A stretch of 64,000 nucleotides of DNA from Neonectria sp. B-13 (GCA_002682825.1 NOKP01000018.1:623783-687782), one strand, 5' to 3'; shown: positions 11,488 to 22,427, counted from the stretch's first letter. Notes: generated by a model not told the origin, from the letters alone. Numbers and translations: made by a program.

Positions 11488-12418
11488 ATGGCTGTCCTGT
11501 CTCTCCTGACCATGGCTTTGGCCATCTCCGCTCGCGCTGCTGCCCAGAGCTTCGGCGGCGAGTCCTCTGAGACTCCCGGCTTCGGTGGCGGCAACGCTGA
11601 CCACACTCCCGGCTTCGGCGGCGGCAACGCTGATCACACTCCTGGCTCCGGCCACGGCATCCATACTCCCGGCGTTGGTGCTTTCGGTACTCCTGGTGCT
11701 GGTTTCGGTGGCGGTTTCCCCACTGGTCTCCCCACTGACACTCCCACTGGCACTCCCACCGGCCTCCCGACTGGCTTCCCTACCGGCGGCTTCGGTGGCT
11801 TCGGCAAGAGGGACGACAGCGACGACGAGCTCGCTGTCCACACCCCGGGCNNNNNNNNNNNNNNNNNNNNNNNNNNNNNNNNNNNNNNNNNNCGGCACTC
11901 CCACCGGCCTCCCGACTGGCTTCCCTACCGGCCTCTTCGGTGGCTTCGGCAAGAGAGACGACAGCGAAGACGAGCTCGCTGCCCACACCCCCGGTGGTGC
12001 CGACCAGACCCCCGGCGGCGACTTCGGTGGTGCCAGCCACACTCCTGGAGCTGGCTTTGGCGGCCACGGCCACGGACACCACACTCCTGGCACCGGCTTC
12101 CCCAGCGGCTCCTTCACCAAGACCGGTATCCCCTTCGGTACCCCCACCGATGCCGCTTTCGCCGCGGCTGCGGCCACCGAGACTCCTGGTGCTGGTGAGG
12201 GCGAAGGCCACCACGGCGGTTTCCCTGGCGGCGCCTCTGGCACCCCCGGCGGTTTCCCCGGTGGCGCCTCTGGTACCCCCGGCGCTGGCTTCGGCGGCAG
12301 CGAGACCCGTACCCCCGGTGCCGGCTTCGGTGGCAGCCACACCCGCGTCTCTGGCCTCAGCTCTTTCATCACCAAGACCCACGCCCGTGCCACCACTACC
12401 GGCGAGGCTCGCAAGTAG
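11488..12418 (+). CDS. Secreted Gly/Pro/Thr-rich repeat protein with KR sites, broken by an assembly gap
   Basis: Not a recognised family. It opens with a signal peptide (MAVLSLLTMALAISARAAAQ) and continues as low-complexity repeats: HTPGFGGGNAD twice, many HTPG and TPGAGFGG words, and FPTG/LPTG runs. Two near-copies of a block FGGFGKRDDS(D/E)DELA(V/A)HTPG flank a run of 42 N (11851-11892). The KR followed by acidic residues looks like a Kex2 cleavage site, so release of peptides during secretion is possible. The frame before the gap and that after it differ by one, so the true missing length should be 2 modulo 3; a collapsed tandem repeat is likely. No UstYa-like (DUF3328) or other RiPP tailoring gene lies nearby. 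It could equally be a cell-wall structural protein. Confidence 0.75.
11851..11892. other. Assembly gap (42 N) inside coding repeats
   Basis: Run of N between two almost identical repeat blocks of the secreted repeat protein. The sequence after the gap restarts inside the CGGCACTCCCACCGG repeat, as expected for a collapsed tandem array. Confidence 0.99.
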
Positions 12419-12529
12419 ACGACTCTTGCCCGTGGCAATGATTCGAGCCAAATTGATGTTGGCCTGAAGATACGAGGAGGATAGGTTGATACGTATATAA
12501 TCTGGTCGAGAAGCTGGCCTTTGGATCCT

Positions 12530-13737
12530 TCATTCTGTATCTACTTCCATGACGGTGCCCGTCACTGTCAATTGAAAAATCTTGGCGATCATAGACTCTT
12601 TCCAAACTCGGTGATCGGCGCGTTTCGTTTCGCTGAGAAAATCGTACTTGTCCTGAAACATCGTGTCCGCTCGTTTGATTTGCATCTTGGGGATCGCCTC
12701 TTCATCCGCCATGTCGACATCATCAAGCTGGCTGCGCTGAGTCAACTTGGCCACGTCCGTAATACCTAAATACCAGTCTCCGGCAAGCCAACCGCGGTCA
12801 TTAATCTGAGCAACCGCATCGTCGAACTCTTTGGTCTTGGGCTTGGTCCAGCCATTCCATGCTTCGTCGTCTTCTAGACCTCTGACGGTAACTTCTTTGC
12901 GTGCCCGAGCGAGCAAGGCAAGAATCTCCTTTCGTTGGGGAACGTAGCCATCGCGATCAATAGCTGCCCCAGATGCAAGGGCACGAATCCGCATTGTGAC
13001 AAAGAAATAGATGGCCGCAAATAAGACCGTAACGTTCTGAAGCACCCATTCATCTTCCGTCTTCCGCCCGCCAGGGGTGACTATAGCTTCCATGCCAGCG
13101 AGGATGGTTGGGGCAAGCTTCTTGTGGTTGGTTTCCTCGCAGATGAAGCGAGTGGCGGGATGGATCCAGGGGTGAAGCCCATTTTCAGGCACCGAATTGG
13201 CTGTTTTGCTGGCAGATTTCGTCGGGGTCCCGGCGCCAGTCTTCGATGGGGTCCGCCATTGCGCAAGACTCCTTTCCTTGGTCGGTGTGGCGCGAGATGG
13301 TACTCGAGCTGTAGAGCCAGGAGAGCTACCAAGCTCCCGCAGTCTTGCGCTTGGGGTTCGAACCCGACCAGAGGGAGTCCGGGGAGTAGCCGCAGGGTTG
13401 GGGAGGATGTTGTCGAGGTGGGCGTACAGCCGCTTGTAGATGCGGGGAGGAATTGGCGGCCGTGGCTCGATCGGTGGCAGATCGAGGGTTATCTTAAGTC
13501 TGCTAGAGTTAGCCTTGCGAAAAAAAATACTGTGTTGCTTAAGCGGAAAGAATACCTGTCACAGGCAATGTTGGCGCAAGCATAGAGTCTCGCAATCTCC
13601 TCCTCAGCTTTCAAAGTGCTTGCACGATGTCGGGACTGTGCGAGGAGAGAGGCTGCAAGCTCTAGGAGGCTTGGTGGCAAATCTGAAGCATAGGTTGGGA
13701 TCAAGGAGAGCAGCGCCTGATCAATTTGACGACTCAT
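12530..13737 (-). CDS. ORC6: Origin recognition complex subunit 6
   Basis: Subunit of the complex that marks replication origins and loads MCM in the nucleus. Two exons on minus, 13737-13556 and 13499-12530, give 383 residues; the 56-nt intron has a GTATTC donor and a GCAG acceptor. The N-terminus (MSRQIDQALLSLIP, then SDLPPSLLELAASLLAQSRHRASTLKAEEEIARLY) is the TFIIB/cyclin-like Orc6 fold. The middle is basic and Ser/Thr-Pro rich (PRTPSGRVRTPSARL, RTPSKTGAGTPTKSASK), as expected for CDK-phosphorylated Orc6. The ATG at 13737 is preferred over the upstream non-ATG codons in frame. It is convergent with the repeat protein (112 bp apart) and divergent from the EF-hand gene. Confidence 0.88.
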
Positions 13738-14444
13738 TTTGGCCGTTGTCGTCAAGAAGCTTTCTGTCGGTAGGTGGCGGTGACGATGGGGATGGATTGT
13801 GGTCCAGGGTTAAAGTTGGCTACGAATACGCGCCTTGGTTGACGCGCCGCTCGGGACGACTTCTACGCCAAGTCACGGGTTACCCCAGCACTTTCAAGCT
13901 GCCAACGACCTACCTAATTAGGAAGCACCCCAGCCAGACATGGGGAGCTACGAATAGCGATTCTACGAGGGCGGCCTCGATAAAGAGAACTCCTCTCAGC
14001 AACGAGTTTAGTTCTGCCAAATCTCGGCAGACGCTGCCATTTTCATTCCAGATGCTCGCTCACTGGTTGCTATAGCTGGTGAGTTGCCTGGTTGATATGG
14101 AGACGGGCATTCCAGTGGCCTGTAGCGCACCGTGTACCCCAGCGCCCGTCCCGCCAAAGAGGCTCTGAGCTTCAGCAGCTTAGCTCCCCACTAACCTGCC
14201 CTGGCACGCAATGGACGGTTATCGCCCCCTACCTCCACAGTAGCAATTACGATAGCGGCCACGAAGATCGAGTCGATATCGAATCATTCCAATCCTCTAG
14301 CCATCCTCCAGTCGACGATCTTGGGTTAATTCTCTTCGCCAGCCCTTTCATCCGCATCTATCCCCTGATCTCGACATCAATTCCTCTCTTCACAGGGCTC
14401 CGGCGACTCCTCCTCCCCCTGCTCGTATCGCACGGCTACCCACG
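13738..14444. promoter_or_regulatory. Divergent promoter between ORC6 and the EF-hand gene
   Basis: Seven hundred bases without a supportable gene, between two start codons pointing away from each other. No clear TATA box. A pyrimidine-rich leader precedes the EF-hand ATG. Confidence 0.4.
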
Positions 14445-15112
14445 ATGCGCGCAACTGTCCTTCTCAGCGCCGCTTTCGCCGGCCTGGTCGCAGCCCATGG
14501 CGGCGGCGGCGTTCCTCCTCAGAAGCCCATCGTCCCCGAGAACGCCGACTGGATGACGAAGCATATGGCTGGTACGTCTCGTGCCGTTCCCTTGCTTACG
14601 CCGACATCTCTAACATGACACGCGCAGAGGAGCACCACATCGGGAACTGGGACGCCGGCGCCTTCTTCGCCCTGCACGACTACGACAGCAACGGCCGCTG
14701 GGAAGGCTCGGAGATGCAACGCACGTACGGCCTTATGGATGTATCCAACAAGGACATGCCTGAGAAGCGGAGGGACGAGGTCCTCAACATCCTGCTGGGC
14801 CTCCTCGATACGGACGGCGATCTCTCCGTCAGCCGCGAGGAGTGGACCAGCTTCATCGCCCAGGGCAAGACGCTGCCCGACCTGGGCACCGGCCCCGGCC
14901 ACCACGGCGACGACGAGTACGAGTACGAGATCCACCACTGGGAGAAGTTCCACGACGAGAACACCAAGCTGGAGGATCTGACGCACCCCGAGGACATCGA
15001 GCACTTCAAGAAGCACGAGGAGATGGAAGACGAGGAAGATCGCATCGAAGCATTGAACAAGATTTCCATCATCGAGGCCAACATTCCCCAAAAGTTCCGC
15101 CGGTCATCTTAA
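14445..15112 (+). CDS. EF-hand secretory-pathway protein (Ssp120/nucleobindin-like)
   Basis: Calcium-binding protein of the secretory lumen. Exons 14445-14571 and 14628-15112 give 203 residues. A signal peptide (MRATVLLSAAFAGLVAAHG) is followed by HMAEEHHIGNWDAGAFFALHDYDSNGRWEGSEM, holding the first EF loop (DYDSNGRWEGSE). The second loop is DTDGDLSVSREE. The C-terminal part is acidic and His-rich (HHGDDEYEYEIHHWEKFHDEN) and predicted helical. There is no HDEL/KDEL; the end is RRSS. Resemblance to yeast Ssp120, linked to ER-to-Golgi cargo handling, rests on this architecture. The exact family name is less certain than the EF-hand call. Confidence 0.85.
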
Positions 15113-15211
15113 GCTGGCCCATGGAATCCCTTTCCTCCCGTGGTAGGATAGAGGCGCGCGGGTGGAGGCGCATGATATCATGACGGATGATTTGTACTTT
15201 TGGTAATATTG

Positions 15212-16369
15212 CTATGCACAGCTAGAGCTTGTAACATGAACGTCAAAGACGCAATGCCAGACGCCTGGCGCAAACGTCTTGACCAGCTCGACAGGCTCAA
15301 CCTTGACAGTTCGCTCTTCCTTGTTATCTATCCAGCCCTCAAACCGGTGCTGGATCTCCTGCCGCCTGGTCTCCGTGTCGTTGACGCCCACGTTCTCGTG
15401 GAGGTGCAGCCACGCCTCAGTTGACGGAAGGGACATTTCCCACGTATGCCTCCAGGTCGGTTCGCTCGTGGGCAGGAAGCCACAGTTGACGTGTCGAATC
15501 TCTTGAACCATGTTCTGCGCTTGCAGTGACTGTATCCTTTCTAGTGCTTCCTCATTGCTCTCAAGGAACACGATGATCTGGTCGTCTCCAGCGAGAATTT
15601 CTTCGACAGGTAATTGCAAGTCCTGGCCTTGAACAACTCTCACGCTCCATCGGTTGGCTCTCGCGCCTCGTCTTAAGCCCTCGACGCTCCAGGGGTTGAT
15701 CTCCCAGCAGAGGACCCTCATGCCCAGACGGGCGTAAGAAAAGACAAAGTAGCCGATGCCTGCGTAGAGATCGACGGCGTAGGACTTCTCAGTCAACTCT
15801 GAGCCCAGCATCGATCGCGGAATCTCCATATCCAGCAGCCTCGCCTTCTCCTTGATGTTGCCGCGACTAAACATTGTCCACCTCGGCGCCCAGGTCTGGA
15901 TTATCCCGTTCTGCTTCGTGGACACCCAAAGCGCCTCATCGAAATCCGACTCTGACACTGCTTCCGTTACGACGTCAGCAGGACCAAAGTCGCCGTAGAG
16001 AAGACGCAGCCCACTAGGGCTCCTAAGAACGTTCTCGTCCTCCACACCATTCTTGTGCAGAGGGATGCCTTGGTTCACTGCCAAGTGTGTCAAGTCGCTC
16101 TTGGCTTGAGTCGAGAGTTCCTTCAATATTAAGGACCATAGCTGTGACGAGGAATCTTTGCTGACGTTTTGCAGCGTTCTTATCCAGGGTTCAGTGGTGA
16201 AACTGCCAGATGGAAGCAACGCCATCGGCTCGTAGATCGTGAAGCGCTTGGGGGCGCTATTGAGGAAGTCACCTCGATCTTCGTCTCCATCCAGTTGTGG
16301 TATGGAGGCGATCCAGGCCTGGATGGCGGTTTGGATTGGGTTGACTTTCGACTTCCTTGGTTTAGGCAT
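15212..16369 (-). CDS. TRM12: tRNA wybutosine-synthesising protein 2 (TYW2/Trm12)
   Basis: Class I SAM-dependent enzyme that transfers the 3-amino-3-carboxypropyl group in wybutosine synthesis on tRNA-Phe. Single exon. SAM-fold landmarks are YAVDLYAGIGYFVFSYA and VLCWEINPWSVEGLRRGARANRW; upstream is the family segment LRLLYGD. I prefer the ATG at 16369 (context CAAAATGCC, protein MPKPRKSKVNP, 385 residues). The frame stays open to an ATG at 16462 and another at 16507, which would add 31 or 46 residues. Its 3' end faces the EF-hand gene 99 bp away. Confidence 0.88.
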   Translation of the reverse strand: MPKPRKSKVNPIQTAIQAWIASIPQLDGDEDRGDFLNSAPKRFTIYEPMALLPSGSFTTEPWIRTLQNVSKDSSSQLWSLILKELSTQAKSDLTHLAVNQGIPLHKNGVEDENVLRSPSGLRLLYGDFGPADVVTEAVSESDFDEALWVSTKQNGIIQTWAPRWTMFSRGNIKEKARLLDMEIPRSMLGSELTEKSYAVDLYAGIGYFVFSYARLGMRVLCWEINPWSVEGLRRGARANRWSVRVVQGQDLQLPVEEILAGDDQIIVFLESNEEALERIQSLQAQNMVQEIRHVNCGFLPTSEPTWRHTWEMSLPSTEAWLHLHENVGVNDTETRRQEIQHRFEGWIDNKEERTVKVEPVELVKTFAPGVWHCVFDVHVTSSSCA

Positions 16370-16703
16370 TTTGTTTGAGGGTAGAAAACGGGCAGAAATT
16401 GGAACCAACAACCTACCACCGCTCAGAATAGAAGATTCCCGAGGCTGGACGGAAGCTGTCATTATATGCCGGAATACATGGTCGTAGGTGAGGATGATAA
16501 AAGGCAAGCCATTTCGGCATCCACGTGACTTTCAAAGTTGAACATTTGCCCCATTTGGTGCTCAAAGTCATTCATTTGTCAATGATTCTACCCAACCAGA
16601 TTTCCCACTGAAGTTCACCTAGAGTCCATGGGTATCTTGACCCTATGCTATTTCTAAATATAACACCGAACCATTCCATCGTTTACGTGTATTTCACCCT
16701 TCA
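16370..16703. other. Spacer between phosphatase 3' end and TRM12
   Basis: Both neighbours are on minus, so this holds the TRM12 promoter and the phosphatase terminator region. Nothing else seen. Confidence 0.35.
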
Positions 16704-18080
16704 TCACAAGAAGTAGTCGCCGGGTCCCCTCCTGTTCGCGGGCACGTGTCTTTGGTCGTCGGGCACCGCCGAAAAGATGCTAAACTTGGGGTTCAAGTCC
16801 TTGTCTACAGCCATAATGGAGGCGACATTGCCGCAACGGTAACAATAGTTGGGAGCGGACCAGACCGTAACAACCGAGTTCTCCGGGAAGTGATACTAGT
16901 CGTGGTCAGCATAAAGTCAGCAACGAGGATACAGGGAGCTGCCATACCTTGTACCCTTCGTTGACAAGCTGATGCGCTCGCGCAATCAGCTTCAACCCGT
17001 TCACATGATTAAATTCTGTCGCCACCTTGTCGCCAAATAGCCAACCGGCGCCGCGGGGACTTATCGCCCACGTTTCAACATCCTCTGGATCTGACCACAC
17101 CAGATCGCAAAAGGCGCCCTCGTGAGGAATCTCTTGGGCCCGCGCAACCACACGGATCTGGTCGATAGTCCTGATTTCAGGGCTCAGACCCCCGTGGACG
17201 CAGAGAATCTCTCCATCAATGATGGCAGCGAGAACAAGGAAGTCAAACACATGGCAGCAGGCCTTCCAGACCGACGCATTACCGTACTTCTGCTGACACT
17301 CCTCGTAGAACCCGTAAACCTGGGTGATCTGTCGCGACTCGTGGTTTCCACGGACAAGGACAATTCGGTCGGGGTATCTGTACGATTGGTAAGCAACTAG
17401 ACCACGCGGAGTGATCGGCAAGAGCTTACTTCGCCTTGAGGCACATGAGTAATGTGAACGTCTCCAAGCTGAAGTATCCTCGATCGACGAAGTCTCCCAA
17501 GAAAATGTAGCGAGTATCCGCACTTTGGCTCTGGGTTGCGGTTACACTAACGCCAGACTCTAAGCGGTCAGCCATCGTTGCATCGGGATCCTCCTCTCCC
17601 TCGTCAGCGTCGGGCTCCTCTGCGCCTTCGGCTCCGCTGCTGGTAGGGCCATCACCACTAGACTTTATCTTCTTCCTCAGCTTGGGGTTTGTGATCTCGG
17701 TGGGCGGTTCGATATCGTCGGATGTGATGATGGTCGTCGCGGTCTTCGGCGCTTGGGCGTTCGTTTCGCCTGGCATGCCACCAGACACGCGGAAGAGCTC
17801 GAGAAGGTCGTAGAACTGTCCGTGAATGTCGCCGCATACGGTGACGGGGGTGCAGACCGGCTGTATGTTTGATTCTGGGAGTCGGATCAGCAGAAGCTAC
17901 TAAGGAAACTCCGAGGCGACATGGCTCACCTTCCATCAGGATCTCCTTGACCTTCTCGCACAGCTCCTTCATGGCCCTCTCGGGCAGATAGTGGCACTGC
18001 TTGGCCTCCTCGAGCCATTCATCGAGCCCGGCATTAGGCCCCAGGTTGGCGGGGCCCGGTCGAGGTACGTTTGCGGCCAT
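16704..18080 (-). CDS. PP2A-like Ser/Thr phosphatase catalytic subunit (PP4/PPG1 type) with acidic insert
   Basis: Metal-dependent Ser/Thr phosphatase. Four exons on minus, 18080-17930, 17874-17430, 17377-16948 and 16895-16704, give 405 residues, all in phase. Catalytic signatures are present in order: GDIHGQ (65-70), GDFVDRG (177-183), GNHES (209-213), plus [10 protein letters not shown] and [12 protein letters not shown]. It ends in YFL, the tail methylated in PP2A-family enzymes. About 84 residues (86-169) are inserted between GGMP and DTRYIFLGD; this stretch is rich in Asp, Glu, Ser and Thr and absent from PP2A, PP4 and PP6 of yeast and animals as I know them. The flanking sequence is closest to PP4 (Pph3) and Ppg1; I cannot separate them by eye. 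Divergent from UPF3. Confidence 0.92.
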
Positions 18081-18646
18081 GTTATGGCATACCCCGTCGC
18101 AGAGTGAGGCGAGAGAAGCTGACGGCGGGGGATATATGGATATATATCAACCCGGCGATGCGAAGCGATGCAGTGGTACCTAGGCCCTTTGGCTGGCCCT
18201 TGGGGCAAGGCGGCGGAGCGAATGGGTGGGTCTTAGTCTCTTAGATAATGGAGGGGTGCGATCGTGAGACGTCGGGAATTCCTCGGCACTGACGACGGAC
18301 TTTGCGGTCTATGGTATCGCTTTGATGCTGCTTTGAACGGTTTCTAGACGCGAATGGTCTCTTGGAGCTTTGGAGAATATCGGAGAGGTTTGATCTCTCT
18401 ATTGGACCTCTGAGCTCATCAGCAGAGGCGGCTCCTTCCTCCGTGGGGTTGGGCGGCACGTGATAGCGACCCCCTAGGTATCTGGCAACTGGCTAATCGC
18501 ATATTCACCCAACCTGCCCCACCGGCGCTTGGCGGGGCACCTCACAAGCACAAGGCCGCGACTCATCAAGCCTTACAAGGTCCCTGAGCATTTCGGTTCC
18601 TTTTACAAGATCAACGCCACCGTTGGGCACTGTTGCGGCATGCAAA
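18081..18646. promoter_or_regulatory. Divergent promoter between the phosphatase and UPF3
   Basis: Intergenic 566 bp between two start codons pointing away from each other. No gene inside. No TATA box stands out, which fits housekeeping genes. Confidence 0.4.
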
Positions 18647-20740
18647 ATGTCACCACAGGCTCCGAAAGTCCTGTCTCGCCGGGCTAATGGGGTTCTCCCT
18701 ACCTCGGCAAGTCAAGCCAGCGAGTCTGGGAAGGTGAGCGCACTCCTGCACGGGGCAACACACGAGTTACTTTGATATCTGACCCAGACCAGGGCAAGGG
18801 CTCACATGAGAATCACGCACCCAGCAAACCAGGGCGAGGAAGAGGATCGGGTGGAAAGTCTGGTGATGCGACGAAGGTGCGAAAAGGATTGCCATCTGCA
18901 ACCGAGGATTGTCTAACCAACTAACGAGGCCGAAGAATGCGACTGAGGGCGATACCCCAAAGCCTGCCAAGACTAAGCCTCACAATGAAGGCGAGAAGCT
19001 CGTCATCCGGCGTCTCCCTCCCGGAATGACCCAGACGGAGTTCTGGTCTATTCTAGGGAGTGAATGGGACGTTGGCAAGGGGAGAGTCGACTGGTTCTCA
19101 TATGCGCCTGGGAAAATCTCCAACGAGTACGCCACACATTCTCTTGCAGAAGATCTTCAATTCGCTAACGTGGACTACCAAGTCCATCAAAGCCGTCACG
19201 ACCGGGCCGTGCCTATTTCCATGTTATGAGGAAGGACGACATCATGGCTCTAAGCGACTCTGTCCGAACTTCGACCTGGGAGGATGCCAAGGCTAGCTTC
19301 AACAACCCCTCCCTAATCGGACCACCCGCTGTTGAGTTTGCCATCTACAAGAAGGTTCCGAGTACCAAGAAACGATCCGATGCGCGCCAGGGAACCATCG
19401 ATCAGGACCCCGAGTTCATGGCTTTCTTGGAGGACCTTGCCAACCCGGCGCCACCCAGGGAGAACATTGATGCGGATGACGCGGATGATATTGCCAAAGC
19501 GGAGGCCAAGGTTACGACTACCCCATTGATCGAGTATCTTAAAGAAAAGAAGGCCAACAAGGCCAAGGATTCTGCGGCTTCGAAGAACTCCAAGGGCGAA
19601 TCCAGGGGCGGAAAGGGCAAGGGGGCTTCCAAGGACGAAGAGTCGAGCAAGAAGAGGGGCAAGGAGTCTAAGACAGAAAAGGCACCCAAGGAGACCGTCA
19701 AGATTCTCACCAAGAAGGCTGCCGCTGAGCAGGCTGGAACAGCTGCTAAGACTGCAGCCACTCGGGTCAGGGACTCAAATGCCCAGGAGGTGCCCAAAAG
19801 CCGTCGCGCAGGTATCGCTGCGGCTGCTAGGATCCTCCAACGGGACCTTGGCCTCAGTCCAGGCAGCGCACATAGGAAGGCACGCCAGGATGCTGCCAAA
19901 GGAGAGCCAGATACCAAGCCGTCCCCCAACAAGGAGCCTCCCACTTCAGCAACTACAGATCGGCCAGCTTCACCTGCCAAGCCAGCCGATGCCCCGGCGC
20001 CGGTTCCGCCTCCGGCGCCGGGCCCGGCTCCCAAGAACCGGTCTGCCAGTGCTTCTGCGCCGAAGTCGCAACCCTCGGGTCGCAGGACCCGAGGAGGCAA
20101 GAATTCTGAGAAGAGCAACAAGGCTACGGAGGGTGGAGCAGCACCGACACCAGGCACTACCAATCCACCTGTGATTCTCCTCAAGAAGAAAGGCACTGAC
20201 GCCGAATCTTCTCGACCGTCGACACCAAATGCTGCACCGCAAGCTACAAGTCAGGCGTCTAGCTCAAAGGGTGCCTCGACGACGGCCAGTGGCCCCAAAG
20301 GCGGTTCAACTAAGTCTGGATCATCCCAGAAAAAGCCTGCAACTGTCACCCCCGATGCGGTCCGTGGATTTGTCAAGCATGCCAATCCTTCGCAAGGTGT
20401 CACTGAAGCCCTTCTTAAGCAAACTCTCGAGGTCTTTGGAACCATCACATTTGTGGAGATTGACAAGCGCAAGGGCTTCGCCTACGTGGACTTTTCCGAG
20501 CACGAGGGTCTGGTAAAGGCGGTGACGGCCAGCCCCATAACTGTTGCCCAGGGCACTGTGCAGGTCCTGGAACGCAAAGATAAGAAGCCGGCAAGTGCCC
20601 CTCCAGCGTCGGGAGCTTCCGGATCAAGCGCGCCCGAGAAGACGTCCGGACGAGGCAGACGCGGACGTGGAGGAGGCGGCAAGGGCAATGCTGCGAGTAG
20701 CTCCCAGACCGGCATACTCGCTGCGAGCAATGGTGGCTGA
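18647..20740 (+). CDS. UPF3: Nonsense-mediated decay factor Upf3
   Basis: Adaptor linking the exon-junction/termination machinery to Upf2 and Upf1. Exons 18647-18733, 18793-18876, 18936-19126 and 19183-20740 give 639 residues. The Smg4/UPF3 domain reads LVIRRLPPGMTQTEFWSILG...GRVDWFSYAPGKI, then SKPSRPGRAYFHVMRKDDIMAL after the third intron, and ends DARQGTIDQDPEFMAFLEDL. The middle is long, Lys- and Ala/Pro-rich and disordered. A second RRM-like segment (AVRGFVKHANPSQGVTEALL...KRKGFAYVDFSEHEG) lies near the C-terminus, followed by an RGG-like basic tail. Introns two and three end in AAG; the alternatives bring stops. The exact second exon is the least certain part. Confidence 0.88.
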
Positions 20741-21251
20741 AGGCGGAAGGGAACAATGTGAGATTTTCTTTCTTTGAACATCTCAGAGCATCAGCGCAGC
20801 AAGCAGACGAGCAGTGTCTACGGGATTGCGCCGTTGGGCATTGTCCCTCCCCGATCCGAATGCGATGTCGCCTTGGCCTCCGCCCAACTCGAAGGAGCGC
20901 ATACGACGCAAAACAGTCGACGAGTCTGTCAATCGTCGTGTAGCGAGGATTCAGCGGCGGTCAACCAGTCACTGGCGAGTGGCGACGCATGAGAAGGAGG
21001 TCAGACCAAGCGTCACCGTAGCGGGATCACATAGCGCTAGCGTGGGTCTTCAAGAGGCAGACTCTGGACCTGCATCAGGTTCGTGACGTCGAATCATCCA
21101 CCTCGCATTTAGGAGAGAGTTGCGTGAGGACTAGAATGAAAGTATCGATTCGGGAATGAGAAACCCGGGTACATTAAGCTCGTTCGTCTTCCTCGCATCC
21201 AAGCCGTGCAGTTCCCGCGTCCAGCACCATCGCCATGTCCTCCCTAGGTTC
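20741..21251. other. Convergent spacer, UPF3 and SUR7-family 3' regions
   Basis: Transcription terminators of both neighbours should lie here. A short open frame at 20814-21086 has no recognisable feature. No gene called. Confidence 0.35.
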
Positions 21252-22427
21252 CTAACTGAATTGTGCACCGCACTGCCAACAGCCACCACTGGTGGAACTC
21301 ATGACATGACCACAGTTTGAACACTCGTACTTCGAGTTCGACCCTCCCAAGCAAGCGCAGGCGCACATGACCACCCAACACATGGCAACGAGCGAGATGA
21401 TGCCGAAGATGATAAACCCAACGAAGAAACCCGCAATGGCGATGAACTTAACCACCACGCCCGCCCAGAGAGTATACATACCCGGCCCCATGTACCGCGC
21501 CGGGTCCTCGAGTCCCACGTCGGGGCCGCCCTCCAGGGGCACGGCATACCGGATGAGCGAGCGTGGCCCGTTGTTCATGGCGTACGCGGCCAGGAGGGCG
21601 GCGGCGAGGAGCAGCGCGCCGTCGAAGAAGGTACCGAGGTAGAGCGACCACAGAGGGAGCTTGCGCGAGGAGAAGGTGACCACGGCGGCGACGACGATGG
21701 TGACCGCGGTGAGCAGCGCGAGGATGGCGAGGGCGGCGGATGCCTTGGCGAAGGGCACGAAGCGCTTGCGCTCGTTGTACAGCTGGCTGTTCTTGCTCTC
21801 CGAGGAGCCGTCAATGCCGTCGGAGCGGATGGCGGAGGCCCAGGGGGCGATGGCCTTGGCGTAGGCATCCGTGTCGTCGCCGAGCTCGGCCTTGAGGGAG
21901 TTTTGAATCATTCCGCCGAGGGAGAAGGTCGGAGGGAAGGCCTTCTCACAGTGATGGTTGCTATCGCAGACCCCTACGGCAGATGGTCAGATGGGTGTTT
22001 AAAGCCTTGGGGATATGAGGGCGATGACTTACCGGAGAGGCCCCAGTACCAGGCATCTGGCAAGGCGGAGTTCTCAAACGACTTGGTGGACCGGTTCGTG
22101 ATGAGCTCGATGGAAGCGAGGAGATCGCTCTGCTGGACCTTGTATAGGTGGATGGAGCTTGTTGCGTCGGAGAGACAGCCCAGGACGGCGATGAAGTTGA
22201 CAACCAAGCCGACTATTGAATCATCATGTTAGTTCTACCGAGTCTCTGACTCCTCCTTTCGACGAAGGTGGTGGTCTGGTGTTCCTTATAACATTCTTCG
22301 CCGACAATGGGACGAGAGAAGTCACGGCAAACTTACGAAAGACGGCGCAGATGAGCCATATCCTCCATCCTCGCGAGTTCTCCTCCAACCCCCACATCGA
22401 CGCACACGACGCACGCTTGATGGCCAT
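21252..22427 (-). CDS. SUR7/PalI family membrane protein with C-terminal zinc ribbon
   Basis: Predicted plasma-membrane, eisosome-type or pH-sensing-type protein. Exons on minus 22427-22337, 22212-22033, 21973-21252 give 330 residues. TM1 spans the first junction (IWLICAVFLGLVVNFIAVLGCL). The extracellular loop has the family-like segment WYWGLSGVCDSNHHCEKAFPP. Three further hydrophobic helices follow (SAALAILALLTAVTIVVAAVV; LYLGTFFDGALLLAAALLAA; VVVKFIAIAGFFVGFIIFGII). Unusual is the cytoplasmic end: C308-x2-C311 and C322-x2-C325 form a small zinc-ribbon signature (YECSNCGHVM...CWQCGAQF). I do not know this from yeast Sur7. Introns have standard GT-AG ends. Confidence 0.85.

Noticed and set aside
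11488..12418. A full RiPP (dikaritin-type) cluster around the KR repeat protein
   Set aside because: Neighbours are an SDR and ORC6; no DUF3328/UstYa-like protein or peptidase is present in the window.
11479..12451. Long open frames on the minus strand and other plus frames across the repeat protein (up to 319 codons)
   Set aside because: They are shadows of strongly biased Gly/Pro/Thr codons; only the listed frame has a signal peptide and regular protein repeats.
13345..13375. GGTTCGAACCC, resembling a tRNA B box
   Set aside because: It lies in ORC6 coding sequence and no acceptor stem or anticodon arm can be formed around it.
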